Shown one piece after another: positions 1-8,269 of a DNA stretch of 10,436 nt. Both the position numbers and the translations under genes were made by a program. Origin of the DNA: Stramenopiles sp. TOSAG23-6 (taxonomy: Eukaryota; Sar); contig LT636312.1 in NCBI GenBank assembly GCA_900128565.1, positions 1-10,436 on the forward strand, given 5' to 3'. The notes under the pieces are model-generated. The model made no database searches. It was given only the letters and a program-made list of their open reading frames with translations, and was not told the origin of the DNA. Every line of letters starts with the position of its first letter. Position 1 is the first letter of the stretch.

Positions 1-55
1 GTAAAACCNCTTGGTAATACTACAAATACTTGCGCAATTTATTATACAAGTTCAA

Positions 56-991
56 ATGAATCATTCTGTTATTTTATTGATTTTACTTTCATGTTTCGAG
101 CAGATCCATTCATCCACTCACGTCGGTAGAGATGAAAGTGAAAGCACGTATCGTAACCTAACCCAAACCCTAAATGAAGTCGAGCAGTCCGGAACCCCGG
201 CCGGAACAGGGGAAAAAATTTTGGAACTTCTAAACAAAATTGGTGGAAAAGATTTTGATTTTCTGACTTCGGAATGTGATATATGTAGGGAGGAGATGAA
301 GAATTGTATACTTGGATGTGGTCATGGTATTTGTGAGACGTGTGTCGAAGAATTGTTTGCTAGAGGAATGACGTGTCATCAGTGCCGGGAGGATATCGCG
401 AAAGTAGTTAAAATCGGAAAAAGTGATGACGGCGTGAAAGTTAGTGTTGCACGTGAACGTGATGGAGCAGATGACGAAGAAAATTTTCCACAGCAGCAGC
501 CTGTCGAGGTGGCACCTAACGTTTGGACGGTGAATGCGCATGTTTCTCCTGCACAACTATACTATGCTGGAGCGGAGAAAGCTAGCCTTCGTATGGGAGA
601 ATATGAATTTGAATACCCTTTAGAAGCTAGGTCCGAAATTTTTNTCTTAATGANTGNGAAACTTTTAACTTATCCCTCTGGTAATCCTCGTCAACACGCT
701 GTTTCTGAAGAGAATTTGCAACGTCTGTATGACGGTTTAACTGAGGAACAAAAACAAAATTTCATCGACGAAATGATGCCACGTTTATCGTGGTTCATGG
801 TGGGTATACATCATATGGATGAACGAAATCCGGTTCCAGACACGTCGTGTACACAGAGATTCTTACGAGGAGCATCATATTGCTTGAAGCAGGGCTTGTT
901 GGTTGCCCCTATAGCGTTTTACCTTCATGCTCCTTGGTCGTTTGCATCATACATGCTATCACACACTACAAATTCATCCCTCGCAATGTAA
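56..991 (+). CDS. RING-finger (C3HC4) protein, function unknown
   Basis: An open frame of 311 residues from ATG 56; an in-frame TAA at 2-4 bounds it upstream. A compact RING lies at about residues 74-110: CDIC, then C-x-H-x2-C-x2-C within LGCGHGICETC, then CHQC, which is the C3HC4 zinc-ligand order. RING proteins of this type are usually E3 ubiquitin ligases that bind an E2; that role is inferred from the fold only. The N-terminus MNHSVILLILLSCF is hydrophobic and signal-peptide-like. However, 85-103 also looks like a splice acceptor (pyrimidine-rich, ending GAGCAG), so the true coding start could be a spliced exon beginning at 104 and the signal peptide an artefact. The middle is acidic and Gln-containing. 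A hydrophobic stretch near the C-terminus (GLLVAPIAFYLHAPWSFASYML) could be a membrane segment. Three codons contain N (644, 654, 657). I recognise no orthologue. Confidence 0.7.
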   Translation: MNHSVILLILLSCFEQIHSSTHVGRDESESTYRNLTQTLNEVEQSGTPAGTGEKILELLNKIGGKDFDFLTSECDICREEMKNCILGCGHGICETCVEELFARGMTCHQCREDIAKVVKIGKSDDGVKVSVARERDGADDEENFPQQQPVEVAPNVWTVNAHVSPAQLYYAGAEKASLRMGEYEFEYPLEARSEIFXLMXXKLLTYPSGNPRQHAVSEENLQRLYDGLTEEQKQNFIDEMMPRLSWFMVGIHHMDERNPVPDTSCTQRFLRGASYCLKQGLLVAPIAFYLHAPWSFASYMLSHTTNSSLAM

Positions 992-1327
992 ATATATCAA
1001 CCCTCTAAGCGGTCCTCCAACTGACAACACAGTCAAAAACACTTTTTTTTTTGAACCCTAAAAAATAAAATACTTATCACTTTGAATCAATATTAAAAAG
1101 TCGTGACTGCTGTGTCAAAACTTATTGCGGGTGCAATCAAAGGATATTATATAGTAATATTGTATAATAGATAGTAGACTAATCATACGGTATCCAATAC
1201 CCAAAAATTTCTATTATAAATTTGAAATTCGGCTTTTTTTTATTTTTTTTCAAAAAGCAAAGCAAACGAAAAAAAAAACGAAAGAGAAAAAAAAGCAAAG
1301 CGATATTGAGGAGCATGATATATAATA
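992..1327. other. Intergenic region between the RING gene and GCP2
   Basis: AT-rich, with no convincing gene. An AATAAA at 1064-1069 fits a polyadenylation signal for the RING gene. From 1232 to 1301 a T-run is followed by A-rich purine sequence holding two copies of GCAAAGC (1257-1263 and 1295-1301), just upstream of the GCP2 start. This probably belongs to the GCP2 promoter or 5' leader. An imperfect inverted repeat pairs 1022-1035 with 1104-1117 (11 of 14 positions). Confidence 0.5.
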
Positions 1328-1353
1328 ATGTCGAGGGAAAATTCACTGCATGA
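1315..1353 (+). promoter_or_regulatory. Possible upstream ORF overlapping the GCP2 start
   Basis: An ATG at 1315, 13 nt before the GCP2 ATG and in another frame, opens a 12-codon ORF that ends at TGA 1351-1353, inside the GCP2 coding region. If the transcript starts upstream of 1315, ribosomes must leak past this ATG to make GCP2. The transcription start is not visible, so its use is unproven. Confidence 0.3.
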
Positions 1354-4300
1354 ATATCGACGGCAGTCTCACAATCCAAACGGCAAGAGATCTATAAATT
1401 CTGCAGATAGTATCATCAATAACCGCTATATGATGGATATTTCTAATAGAAGCAACCACGAAACTACACCTCCTTCAAGAGTGCGAAACTTCAATGCAGG
1501 AGTTACAAGCACGCAGTCGGATAGACAAAACGACCCTTCTGGTTCTCTGTCAAATCTGATGCACTCTATTAGCGGAGCTGTTGGTGGATCAGCCACGTTT
1601 CATCTTCCAATTCAAAATACTAGAGTCCCAGAATATACACCAGGTTCACGTTTCCCTCAAACACCAGGGTCAGCTTTAAACGCAACCCTAGGCAATTTGA
1701 ACCTTGGTACCGATGTCCCAACCTCGTTATTACCTATCAATCGTATAAAGAAAAAACAGTCTGTACATACTGTTTTAACAAGCAAGCCTCTCACCATTAC
1801 GTATGGACATGAAATCAGCTTACGCTGCGGTGTCGAACGTGGTTTTCTCGGAGCAAATGACAATGGTTCTTTAATAGTGTCTGGAACCGGAAATAATGCC
1901 GACGCCGAAATATTTACTCTTGTAAATATTCATTTAAGAAGTGATACAGGACCAGTTCGATATGGAGACTCTATTGCATTATGTAGTCACTCTTGTGGTG
2001 TTGGGGAAGGCAAATTTCTCGCTTGTGAAACTAATATCACTGATATTTCAAAATTACGTATTCCAGGAGGGGATCGCAAGAAAGCGTTAACTACAAAGTC
2101 TGGACCTGCTCTAAATCGCACTTCATTTGGATCTGCTGAAAAGTGGACTATATTGAGTGCAAGTACTCCTGGGCTAGACAGAAATTCCAAAACAAAAAAT
2201 AGTGTAGTCTGTGCTGGAGATCGAGTAATCCTTCGTTGTATCCGTGGAACTTTTCTTTCTTCGTCCTCAATATCACAAAATCAACAAAACCAAAATATGC
2301 AGACGCCTATTCCGACTCTGACACCAAAATCAACATCCGCATCATGGATTATCACAAAAGGAAGGACTCCATGGATGCCTGATTGGTCGCGAACACGACT
2401 TTTTCTCACTGGTGATTTTCTTTCCTGTCCATCGATAAAAGATACTCAAACAAAATGTAGTGCTCCTGACCTAAATGATCATCCTTTGGAATTACAGGAA
2501 CATATTATTATAGAAGATTTGCTATATACAATGGTAGGGATTGAAGGTCGCTATATACGTATAATTGATACACCAAATATCTCTACCATGTCTCATTCTA
2601 CTGAAATTACATTTTCTTTGGATAGTAATGTAATGGATGCTTCATTAGGGTTCTTAGTAAAACGCTTCTTACCTCTTTGTAATCATTATGCTTGGCTAGA
2701 ACGTTTTGTTACCCGACATATGGGATATGAATTTGGAAGAACGGCTCATGCATTTTGCGCAGCTGTGAAACAACTCTTACGGGAATATGTACGTTTTCAA
2801 AATTTAATTTTCGAATTTTTTTTTGTACCAAATTTTGTACCTAACGAATTTTTACTAAAAATAATATTTTTCCAAAATACATACCTTACTAGTCACTCAA
2901 CTAGAACACAAATACAGAATGTCTCAACTCAGTGTACAAAAACTTTGGTTTTATGTACAGAATTCTTTGCATTTAATGCAATCATTGAAAAAAGTATGTA
3001 TAGAAGCAGAGCATGAAGTGGGAGGAGCTCTTCTCAATGCGATCAACCGTGTGGCTAAATTAGGAGGTAATGCAAATGCACAGCAGTTATTCCATTTTCT
3101 CACTAAAAAATCAGCCGCCCCATATTTACGAATGTTGGAACAATGGATCTATCGTGGTGTTGTAAATGATAATCACTCAGAGTTTATGATATCTGAAAAT
3201 CGTCAATTGTCTAAAGAGCGACTAGCAGATGATTATAATGCACATTACTGGGATAAACGTTGTACAATCTGTGATCATCAAGTACCATGGTTTTTAAAGC
3301 CTTATACCGCGAAGATTTTTACAACTGGAAAATATTTAAATGTCATTCGAGAATGTGGCCGAGCGATCGATTGTCCATTGATTACAATAGATTTTGTGTC
3401 AGCTCATAGTGGGTATAGCAAGATTATTGATGATGCAAACAAATTTGCTAGTCGAACTTTATTGGATATGTTACTTCAAGATGCGAAATTGATGGATCAT
3501 TTAGCATCTTTACGACTCTTCTTTTTTCAGGCCAAGGGTGATGTTTTTGTTCATTTTATGAATATAGCTTCTTCAGAATTGGATAAAAATTTTGTTGACA
3601 TTGATATTGGAAAATTAGAATCATTGTTAAATGTTGCAATATGTGATACAACAATGGATACTAATGCTGATCATATAACTTGTACCTTGGAACCTCTAAA
3701 ATTATTTCATCTTCTAGAGGCAGTACATACTACATCTACTCAAGGTAGCTCCATTCCACGTGGTCCAGGTGTTGACGCTCGAGATGCGGCAGTTGCAGCT
3801 CTTCGAAGTGCCCAAATGCATCAAAATAACTCTGTAAAAGGTATAGATAGCTTTTCTTTGGATTATCGTGTAGAATGGCCTTTATCGTTGGTCATTTCCC
3901 GACAAACAATTATCAAATACCAGATTTTATTCCGACATTTGTTTTTTTGTAAATATGTAGAGTGTCAATTATGTGAAGCGTGGGTACATCAACATACTGC
4001 TAAAGAGCTAAGTGTACAAGTCGCTATGAGAGTCAGTTATTGCTTGCGTCAAAGAATGCTCCATTTTGTTCAAAATTTAGTGTACTATGTTACAGTTGAA
4101 GTTTTAGAACCTCGTTGGCATGAAATGAAACAGAAATTACGCAAGGCTTCAACAGTTGATGAAGTATTATCGTACCACAATGATTTTCTTGATTGCTGCT
4201 TAAAGGAAAGTTTGCTGACAAATCCTGTTTTAATTCGTTTATTGACTAAATTAATGACAACATGTCTCCTTTTTTCGAACAAAGTGAAAAATTTCTATGC

Positions 4301-4826
4301 TACTTCTTCACTTCAATCAGATAAGGAGTCTCGCGTTTCTGCGGTTCAATCAAATGATACTTATCGTCGATGTGTTACAGATGACTTTGAGACAGCTGAA
4401 CGCAAGCGCATTGTAAGAGAAGCTCGCAGAGCGAGAGGTGGAGTTTCAAAAGGTTCTCAGTCTTCTAAGTATTATGAAGAAGCTGGTGGCGAAAGAAATT
4501 TTGGAGCTGCAACAAGGAAAGCTGGAAACAACGTTGAAAAAAGAAGAGCTCGGCGAGGGTCTCTTGATCTCAGACGAACACGCATTGAAGTTCAATCTGC
4601 ACATATCCGTCAACACGCTGAAGGTCCAGCATATCGCAGAATGTTGTCTGGTTTTGGAGGAAACTTCGATGCCCTATTAATGTCATTTATGGCTGCTTTG
4701 CAAGATGAACACCATGTTGAATATCATATGCATTTAGCTAATGTTTTTACGCGTCTTGATTTTAATAAATTTTATGCGAATAGACACAATGAAGCAAAAA
4801 GGAATCTATCTCGTGAATGTTCATAA
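1328..4826 (+). CDS. TUBGCP2: Gamma-tubulin complex component 2 (GCP2 / Spc97 family), join(1328..2792,2893..4826)
   Basis: GCP2 pairs with GCP3 in the gamma-tubulin small complex, which nucleates microtubules at centrosomes, basal bodies or spindle poles. Joining the exons gives 1132 residues against about 900 in animals. The GRIP1 region starts near residue 390. Family landmarks are QKLWFYVQ, APYLRMLEQWIYRG, EFMISE, DDYNAHYWDKR, STGKYLNV-like TTGKYLNVIRECG, KGDVFVHFM, and in GRIP2 VEWPLSLVISR, YQILFRHLF, LRQRMLHFVQN and a terminal LDFNKFYANR. Agreement with GCP2, rather than GCP3-6, is strong over this whole length. Residues 1-150 are disordered and Ser/Asn-rich. Residues 157-344 hold three G-D-x-(I/V)-x-L-R...G-x-F-L...W-x-I repeats resembling a beta-trefoil, which I would not expect in GCP2. 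Residues about 985-1071 form an Arg/Lys-rich insertion just before the last helices. The ATG is supported by an in-frame TGA at 1316-1318. The exon junction is the uncertain part (see the intron entry). Confidence 0.93.
2793..2892 (+). other. GCP2 intron (phase 1, 100 nt)
   Basis: Exon 1 homology ends at LLREY (TAT 2786-2788) and homology resumes at TQLEHKY in another frame, so an intron is required. The only AG available is TAG 2890-2892. To restore the frame the donor must be GT at 2793 (GTTTTC), which adds Val-Leu and gives REYVLTQLE. A more consensus-like donor, GTACGT at 2789, lies 4 nt upstream but leads directly to Ser-Leu-Asn-stop. The predicted junction is about two residues shorter than in animal GCP2, so a sequencing indel is a further possibility. 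The interior is T-rich. Confidence 0.7.
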
Positions 4827-4946
4827 GTAATCATATGTATATATACAAATATTACTTTCAAAAAAATAAAACAAAGATTATATACTTTTATGCATTGATT
4901 TCAATAAATATTTTGAGTTTTACATATAAAACATGATGTACTACAA
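4827..4946. other. Tail-to-tail intergenic gap between GCP2 and the J-domain gene
   Basis: Only 120 bp separate the two convergent stop codons. An AATAAA at 4865-4870 can serve GCP2. No AATAAA is seen on the minus strand before GCP2 coding sequence, so the J-domain transcript may run into the 3' end of GCP2 and overlap it antisense. Confidence 0.5.
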
Positions 4947-7900
4947 CTACAAAGAGCTGTGTTCATCAGAAGAATCTGTTGAGGGAATCGGTACCGTATA
5001 TGTGGATTTTCGACGTAATGGCGTAAATCGTCTTAATGGTATTTGTTCTGTATCGAATGATATATTATTCAACGACTCCGATGATGAATTTCCATTAGAT
5101 GAAATATTGCTTAATGAATCTGAAGATGAACCTTTATCAGATGAAATATCATTTGTGTGTATATCATGTTGTTTGGATTTTGTTGAACTTGGAGGTGTAG
5201 GTGGCTTCATCTTCGAAGACTCGCAATTTTTCTTATGCAAACGAGCTTGTATCCTTCGTAACGCTTCAGTACGTTCTCTATCACGCCTTATACTTAATCT
5301 ATGACGCAATTTAGAATATTTTGTAGAAGCATCATGTTCTAACTTTTCTTTTGCTTTTGTGTCAATTTCTCTTTGAATTCGGGCCTTTTGCATTAAGTTT
5401 GCAGCATAATCTGACAATCTACGTTCTCTTTCATCAACAAATTTTGTTTGCTTTGGTGGCGGTGGTGGTGGTGGACACTTCTCTTGTGTTCTTTGTATTG
5501 GTGGAGGCGAAGGTGGGCATTTTGTTTGTGTGTTTTGCTTTGGTGGTGGAGGTGGTGGGGGTGTTGGCCTGAAGCTTTGTTCAGCACTTTTCATCGATCT
5601 TAAATATTCATTACAAATATTCCTCAATATTTGTATTGTCCCAGGACTAAACTCTTTATGACCATTCTCTCTCAACTTCTGATTTAAGATAACAGATTTT
5701 TTATCATTACAGTTGTGAAGTGATATTATTTGACACAAATCATGAAATGAACGCACCCCAATTTGCAATATTTTTTTCACGACTTTTTTTGAAGTGCGCT
5801 TTGACCAACGTCTATTATGACTTAATGTTTCTAACACTTTAAGAAGATTTACATCCGTATTAAATGAGTTTAACCTTTCTTCAAACATATCATGAATAAT
5901 ATCACTACTATCATTTTCACTGGAACTACTATTATTTTCGCTGTAACTACTATTATCATCACTATTACTATTATCATCACTATTACTGCTAAGATCGCTG
6001 TAACTACTATTATCATCACTATTACTGCTAAGATCACTATTACTGCTAAAATCACTATTCTTATTTATATTACTATTGGGAAATGCATTCCCAATTATAT
6101 GAAATTGAGCTGTCGACATATTGTACCATCTTTTGATACCTGTTTCGAACTCTATCAAATGTTGCTGACTTCTCACACTATACATATTTATACTGCCTTT
6201 TATCCAATTATTTCCTATGAGAATTGTAATTTTCGAACCGACTAAAGATTCAGGATGATTCCACCAAATCGAATTAGATTTCACATCACTTGCTACTGTT
6301 TCTTCCGTTGCATTTCCTAAATTTTGATTACCTTTATTATTTGATGATGATTTGTCACGTGTTGGTGATGTTTGTTTATTAATCATTTCATCATCTACAA
6401 CTTCTTCTGGTATAAAGTCTGAATGTGCTTTTTGTTTGTTCTCAGTTCTTCGAAACAATTGTTTAGCTTTTAGTTTAAACTCACTGAAAATTCCAAATAA
6501 ACTACTTTTCTTGATATCATTATCACTCTTGAAGGTTGTTTTTTTATGCTCCTTGTCAGAATGCAGGCTTGTTTTTTTTTCTATGTGTCCTGTTTTAGCG
6601 GGGGTTTTCACTGCACGCTTTGCAGATGCACCAGCAGCTCTTCTAGACGATGGGGATAAGCTTGGAGGTCTTGAGTTCGTATAAGCGCTGTCATTGTTTT
6701 GTTGTACATTCACTTTTATTTTATGTTTGTTTTGAGATGTTTCATTATTTTGTTGGACATTCACTTTTATTTTATGTTTGTTTTGAGAGTGCTTTTCTCT
6801 CTCAAAAGTACGTTTATTTAATCTCTTTTTTTTAATGCGATTCAATGCGTCTTTTCTTTCACGTTCGAGTCGTTCTTTCATTTGCTTCTTCACCAGATTC
6901 GCTTTTGCCTTATTCATTTCCTTATCAAGTTGAATGCGACGTTTTCGTCTTTCATTCGCCTCATCCTGTTGTTGTTTTAACCTTTCCTTTTCTATTTTTT
7001 CGCGTTCGTTTTCTCGTTGTTGTCTAACTTTTTCCTTTTCAGCCTCTTTCCGCTTTTCTATTTCTTCTCTACGTTTACGAGAACGTAAAATTTCCGCCTT
7101 GCGTCTTTTTTCTATTTCAGCTTTTCTTTCTGCTTCCTTTTTAGCACGGGATCGTGCTTCAGCGTATGCATTGGATCGTGACTGGGCTCTAGAATGTTGA
7201 TTATAATCAGTTGAATTGTATGCATTATTTCTTTTAGTTTGATCTGTATAAGAATTTTTATGCTGATAGTATTGTTTAGGATTAGGAGTAGAAGATTTAT
7301 ATTGCTTTCGTCGTCCATATTTATTCCACGCATTTTGCTGTTGTTGTCGCTGTGTTGGTGGTGGTTTGGGCGGATAAAAATTATTTGATGTTCGTTCTGG
7401 CTGTTTTTGATGCTGTCTGTTTTGTGACTTTGGTTGTTTTGGTTGTTTTGGTTGTTTGGATACTTTCGTTGAATGCCACACTCTTTGCATAGTACTACCC
7501 CAGTCCCAGTGATACGTCTTTGTACCATTTCGCCTTAGTTGACAATCGACTGAAGCTTTTCTCTTGGAATCATTCAATATTTCATAAGCTTCTTGAATTT
7601 GAGTAAATAAAATTTGTGTATTTTTTGATCCACTTTTATCAGGGTGAAAACGACGAACGAGTTTAATGTATGCTTTACGAATACTTTTAGGTCCTGCAGT
7701 TTGAAGACAGCCTATCGTCATATATGGATTCGATTTAAAAACGATCAAAATTCGGTCTAATTCTATCCCAATAGCTCTTTTTTGAGCTGCGGTAACCTTG
7801 GCCTTGTAGGAATTTGGAGCATATTCATTTTGAAGTGCAAGTTCCAAGTGATATTGTGAATTTACAAATGAGGCGAAGGCATCATGTAAGGTATGCTCTC

Positions 7901-7985
7901 CCCATTTATTTGAAATATTAAAACTCTGTAGTAATTGTTTACCCTTATTGAACTCCAAAGATGCTATATCAGAGGATAGCGTCAT
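4947..7985 (-). CDS. J-domain protein with coiled coil, Tudor-like module and polyproline tracts
   Basis: A single open frame of 1012 residues, with an in-frame TGA 9 nt before the ATG. J-domain proteins stimulate Hsp70 ATPase. Here the J-domain is at residues 85-150 with an intact HPD (114-116) in LVRRFHPDKSGS and a helix III ending EAYEILND; there is no Gly/Phe region or zinc finger, so it is class C-like. Residues 1-80 are helical, perhaps a TPR- or MIT-like adaptor. Gln/Asn/Lys-rich linkers follow, then a long Lys/Glu/Arg coiled coil (about 274-398) and a recent 17-residue tandem duplication (400-432). A Tudor/Agenet-like beta module lies at 578-632 (VGSKITILIGNNWIKGSINMY ... HLIEFETGIKRWYNM), which in other proteins binds methylated Lys or Arg. 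Ser/Asp/Asn repeats (643-695), a helical module (707-800), three proline runs (807-846), a second charged helix (850-920) and a Ser-rich tail complete it. Client and location are unknown; scaffold-like disorder suggests a large assembly. Confidence 0.88.
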   Translation of the reverse strand: MTLSSDIASLEFNKGKQLLQSFNISNKWGEHTLHDAFASFVNSQYHLELALQNEYAPNSYKAKVTAAQKRAIGIELDRILIVFKSNPYMTIGCLQTAGPKSIRKAYIKLVRRFHPDKSGSKNTQILFTQIQEAYEILNDSKRKASVDCQLRRNGTKTYHWDWGSTMQRVWHSTKVSKQPKQPKQPKSQNRQHQKQPERTSNNFYPPKPPPTQRQQQQNAWNKYGRRKQYKSSTPNPKQYYQHKNSYTDQTKRNNAYNSTDYNQHSRAQSRSNAYAEARSRAKKEAERKAEIEKRRKAEILRSRKRREEIEKRKEAEKEKVRQQRENEREKIEKERLKQQQDEANERRKRRIQLDKEMNKAKANLVKKQMKERLERERKDALNRIKKKRLNKRTFEREKHSQNKHKIKVNVQQNNETSQNKHKIKVNVQQNNDSAYTNSRPPSLSPSSRRAAGASAKRAVKTPAKTGHIEKKTSLHSDKEHKKTTFKSDNDIKKSSLFGIFSEFKLKAKQLFRRTENKQKAHSDFIPEEVVDDEMINKQTSPTRDKSSSNNKGNQNLGNATEETVASDVKSNSIWWNHPESLVGSKITILIGNNWIKGSINMYSVRSQQHLIEFETGIKRWYNMSTAQFHIIGNAFPNSNINKNSDFSSNSDLSSNSDDNSSYSDLSSNSDDNSNSDDNSSYSENNSSSSENDSSDIIHDMFEERLNSFNTDVNLLKVLETLSHNRRWSKRTSKKVVKKILQIGVRSFHDLCQIISLHNCNDKKSVILNQKLRENGHKEFSPGTIQILRNICNEYLRSMKSAEQSFRPTPPPPPPPKQNTQTKCPPSPPPIQRTQEKCPPPPPPPKQTKFVDERERRLSDYAANLMQKARIQREIDTKAKEKLEHDASTKYSKLRHRLSIRRDRERTEALRRIQARLHKKNCESSKMKPPTPPSSTKSKQHDIHTNDISSDKGSSSDSLSNISSNGNSSSESLNNISFDTEQIPLRRFTPLRRKSTYTVPIPSTDSSDEHSSL
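5901..6059 (-). repeat. Ser/Asp/Asn-coding microsatellite-like repeats inside the J-domain gene
   Basis: Imperfect tandem units encode SSNSD, DDNS and SSYS motifs (residues 643-695). At the DNA level TATTATCATCACTATTACT recurs with interruptions. The reading frame is kept open throughout. Likely an acidic, phosphorylatable, length-variable linker. Confidence 0.75.
6691..6788 (-). repeat. 51-bp tandem duplication inside the J-domain gene
   Basis: Two head-to-tail copies, starting at 6691 and 6742, differ at only a few bases and encode two copies of the 17-residue unit containing NKHKIKVNVQQNN. The period is a multiple of three, so the frame is kept. The near-identity points to a recent slippage or unequal-crossover event. 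Confidence 0.85.
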
Positions 7986-8269
7986 TGGAAATCAGCCCAC
8001 AATGCTTATTAATTGTCAATGTTTACCCTCATAATAATAATAACTAAAAGACATCACCAAAGTCTTTGTTTGAAGCTTTTGTTTGTGCTCTACCTTCAAG
8101 AATAAAAAAGAATAAAAAAAAAATGAAAAACAACAGTTTCACTTTCGTGGACAAACCTGTTTTTTCTTAAATCGCATTCGATAAAATGTGACCTTGAAGT
8201 TGAATTGAACGTCGAGAAAAAACACGCACACGAACTACTGTAGGAAGAAGAAACTACATTTTCCAGCTG
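7986..8269. promoter_or_regulatory. Shared divergent promoter region (J-domain gene / PSMA5)
   Basis: The two start codons are 284 bp apart and point away from each other, so both promoters must lie here or extend into neighbouring coding sequence. It contains an (ATA/TAA)n tract near 8028-8042, an A-rich tract at 8100-8125, and on the minus strand a short upstream ORF (ATGAGGGTA..., seven codons). The sequence just before the PSMA5 ATG ends TTTTCCAG, which could be a splice acceptor of a leader intron. No classical TATA box is placed convincingly. Confidence 0.45.

Noticed and set aside
1232-1301. T-run and A-run near the GCP2 start as a hairpin or element end
   Set aside because: Simple homopolymer runs of this kind recur throughout this AT-rich window, with no flanking duplication.
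2880-2892. U12-type intron in GCP2 (branch-like TACCTTACT)
   Set aside because: The donor does not resemble GTATCCTT or ATATCCTT, and the branch-like match is too close to the acceptor to be persuasive.
4438-4680. 80-residue plus-strand open frame inside GCP2 exon 2
   Set aside because: It lies wholly within well-supported GCP2 coding sequence in another frame; a shadow caused by A/G-rich codons of the basic insertion.
4933-5304. Acidic 123-residue plus-strand open frame
   Set aside because: Antisense to the Ser-rich tail and charged helix of the J-domain gene, whose reading frame is clearly the real one.
5870-6245. Ile/Thr- and Val/Ile-rich open frames on both strands
   Set aside because: They are other-frame readings of the Ser/Asp/Asn repeat in the J-domain gene; the composition is explained by the TAT-TAT-CAT-CAC repeats.
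8240-8255. Oomycete-type initiator element before PSMA5 (ACATTTTCC)
   Set aside because: It resembles the initiator consensus but misses one core base, and overlaps what may be a leader splice acceptor; not firm enough to annotate.
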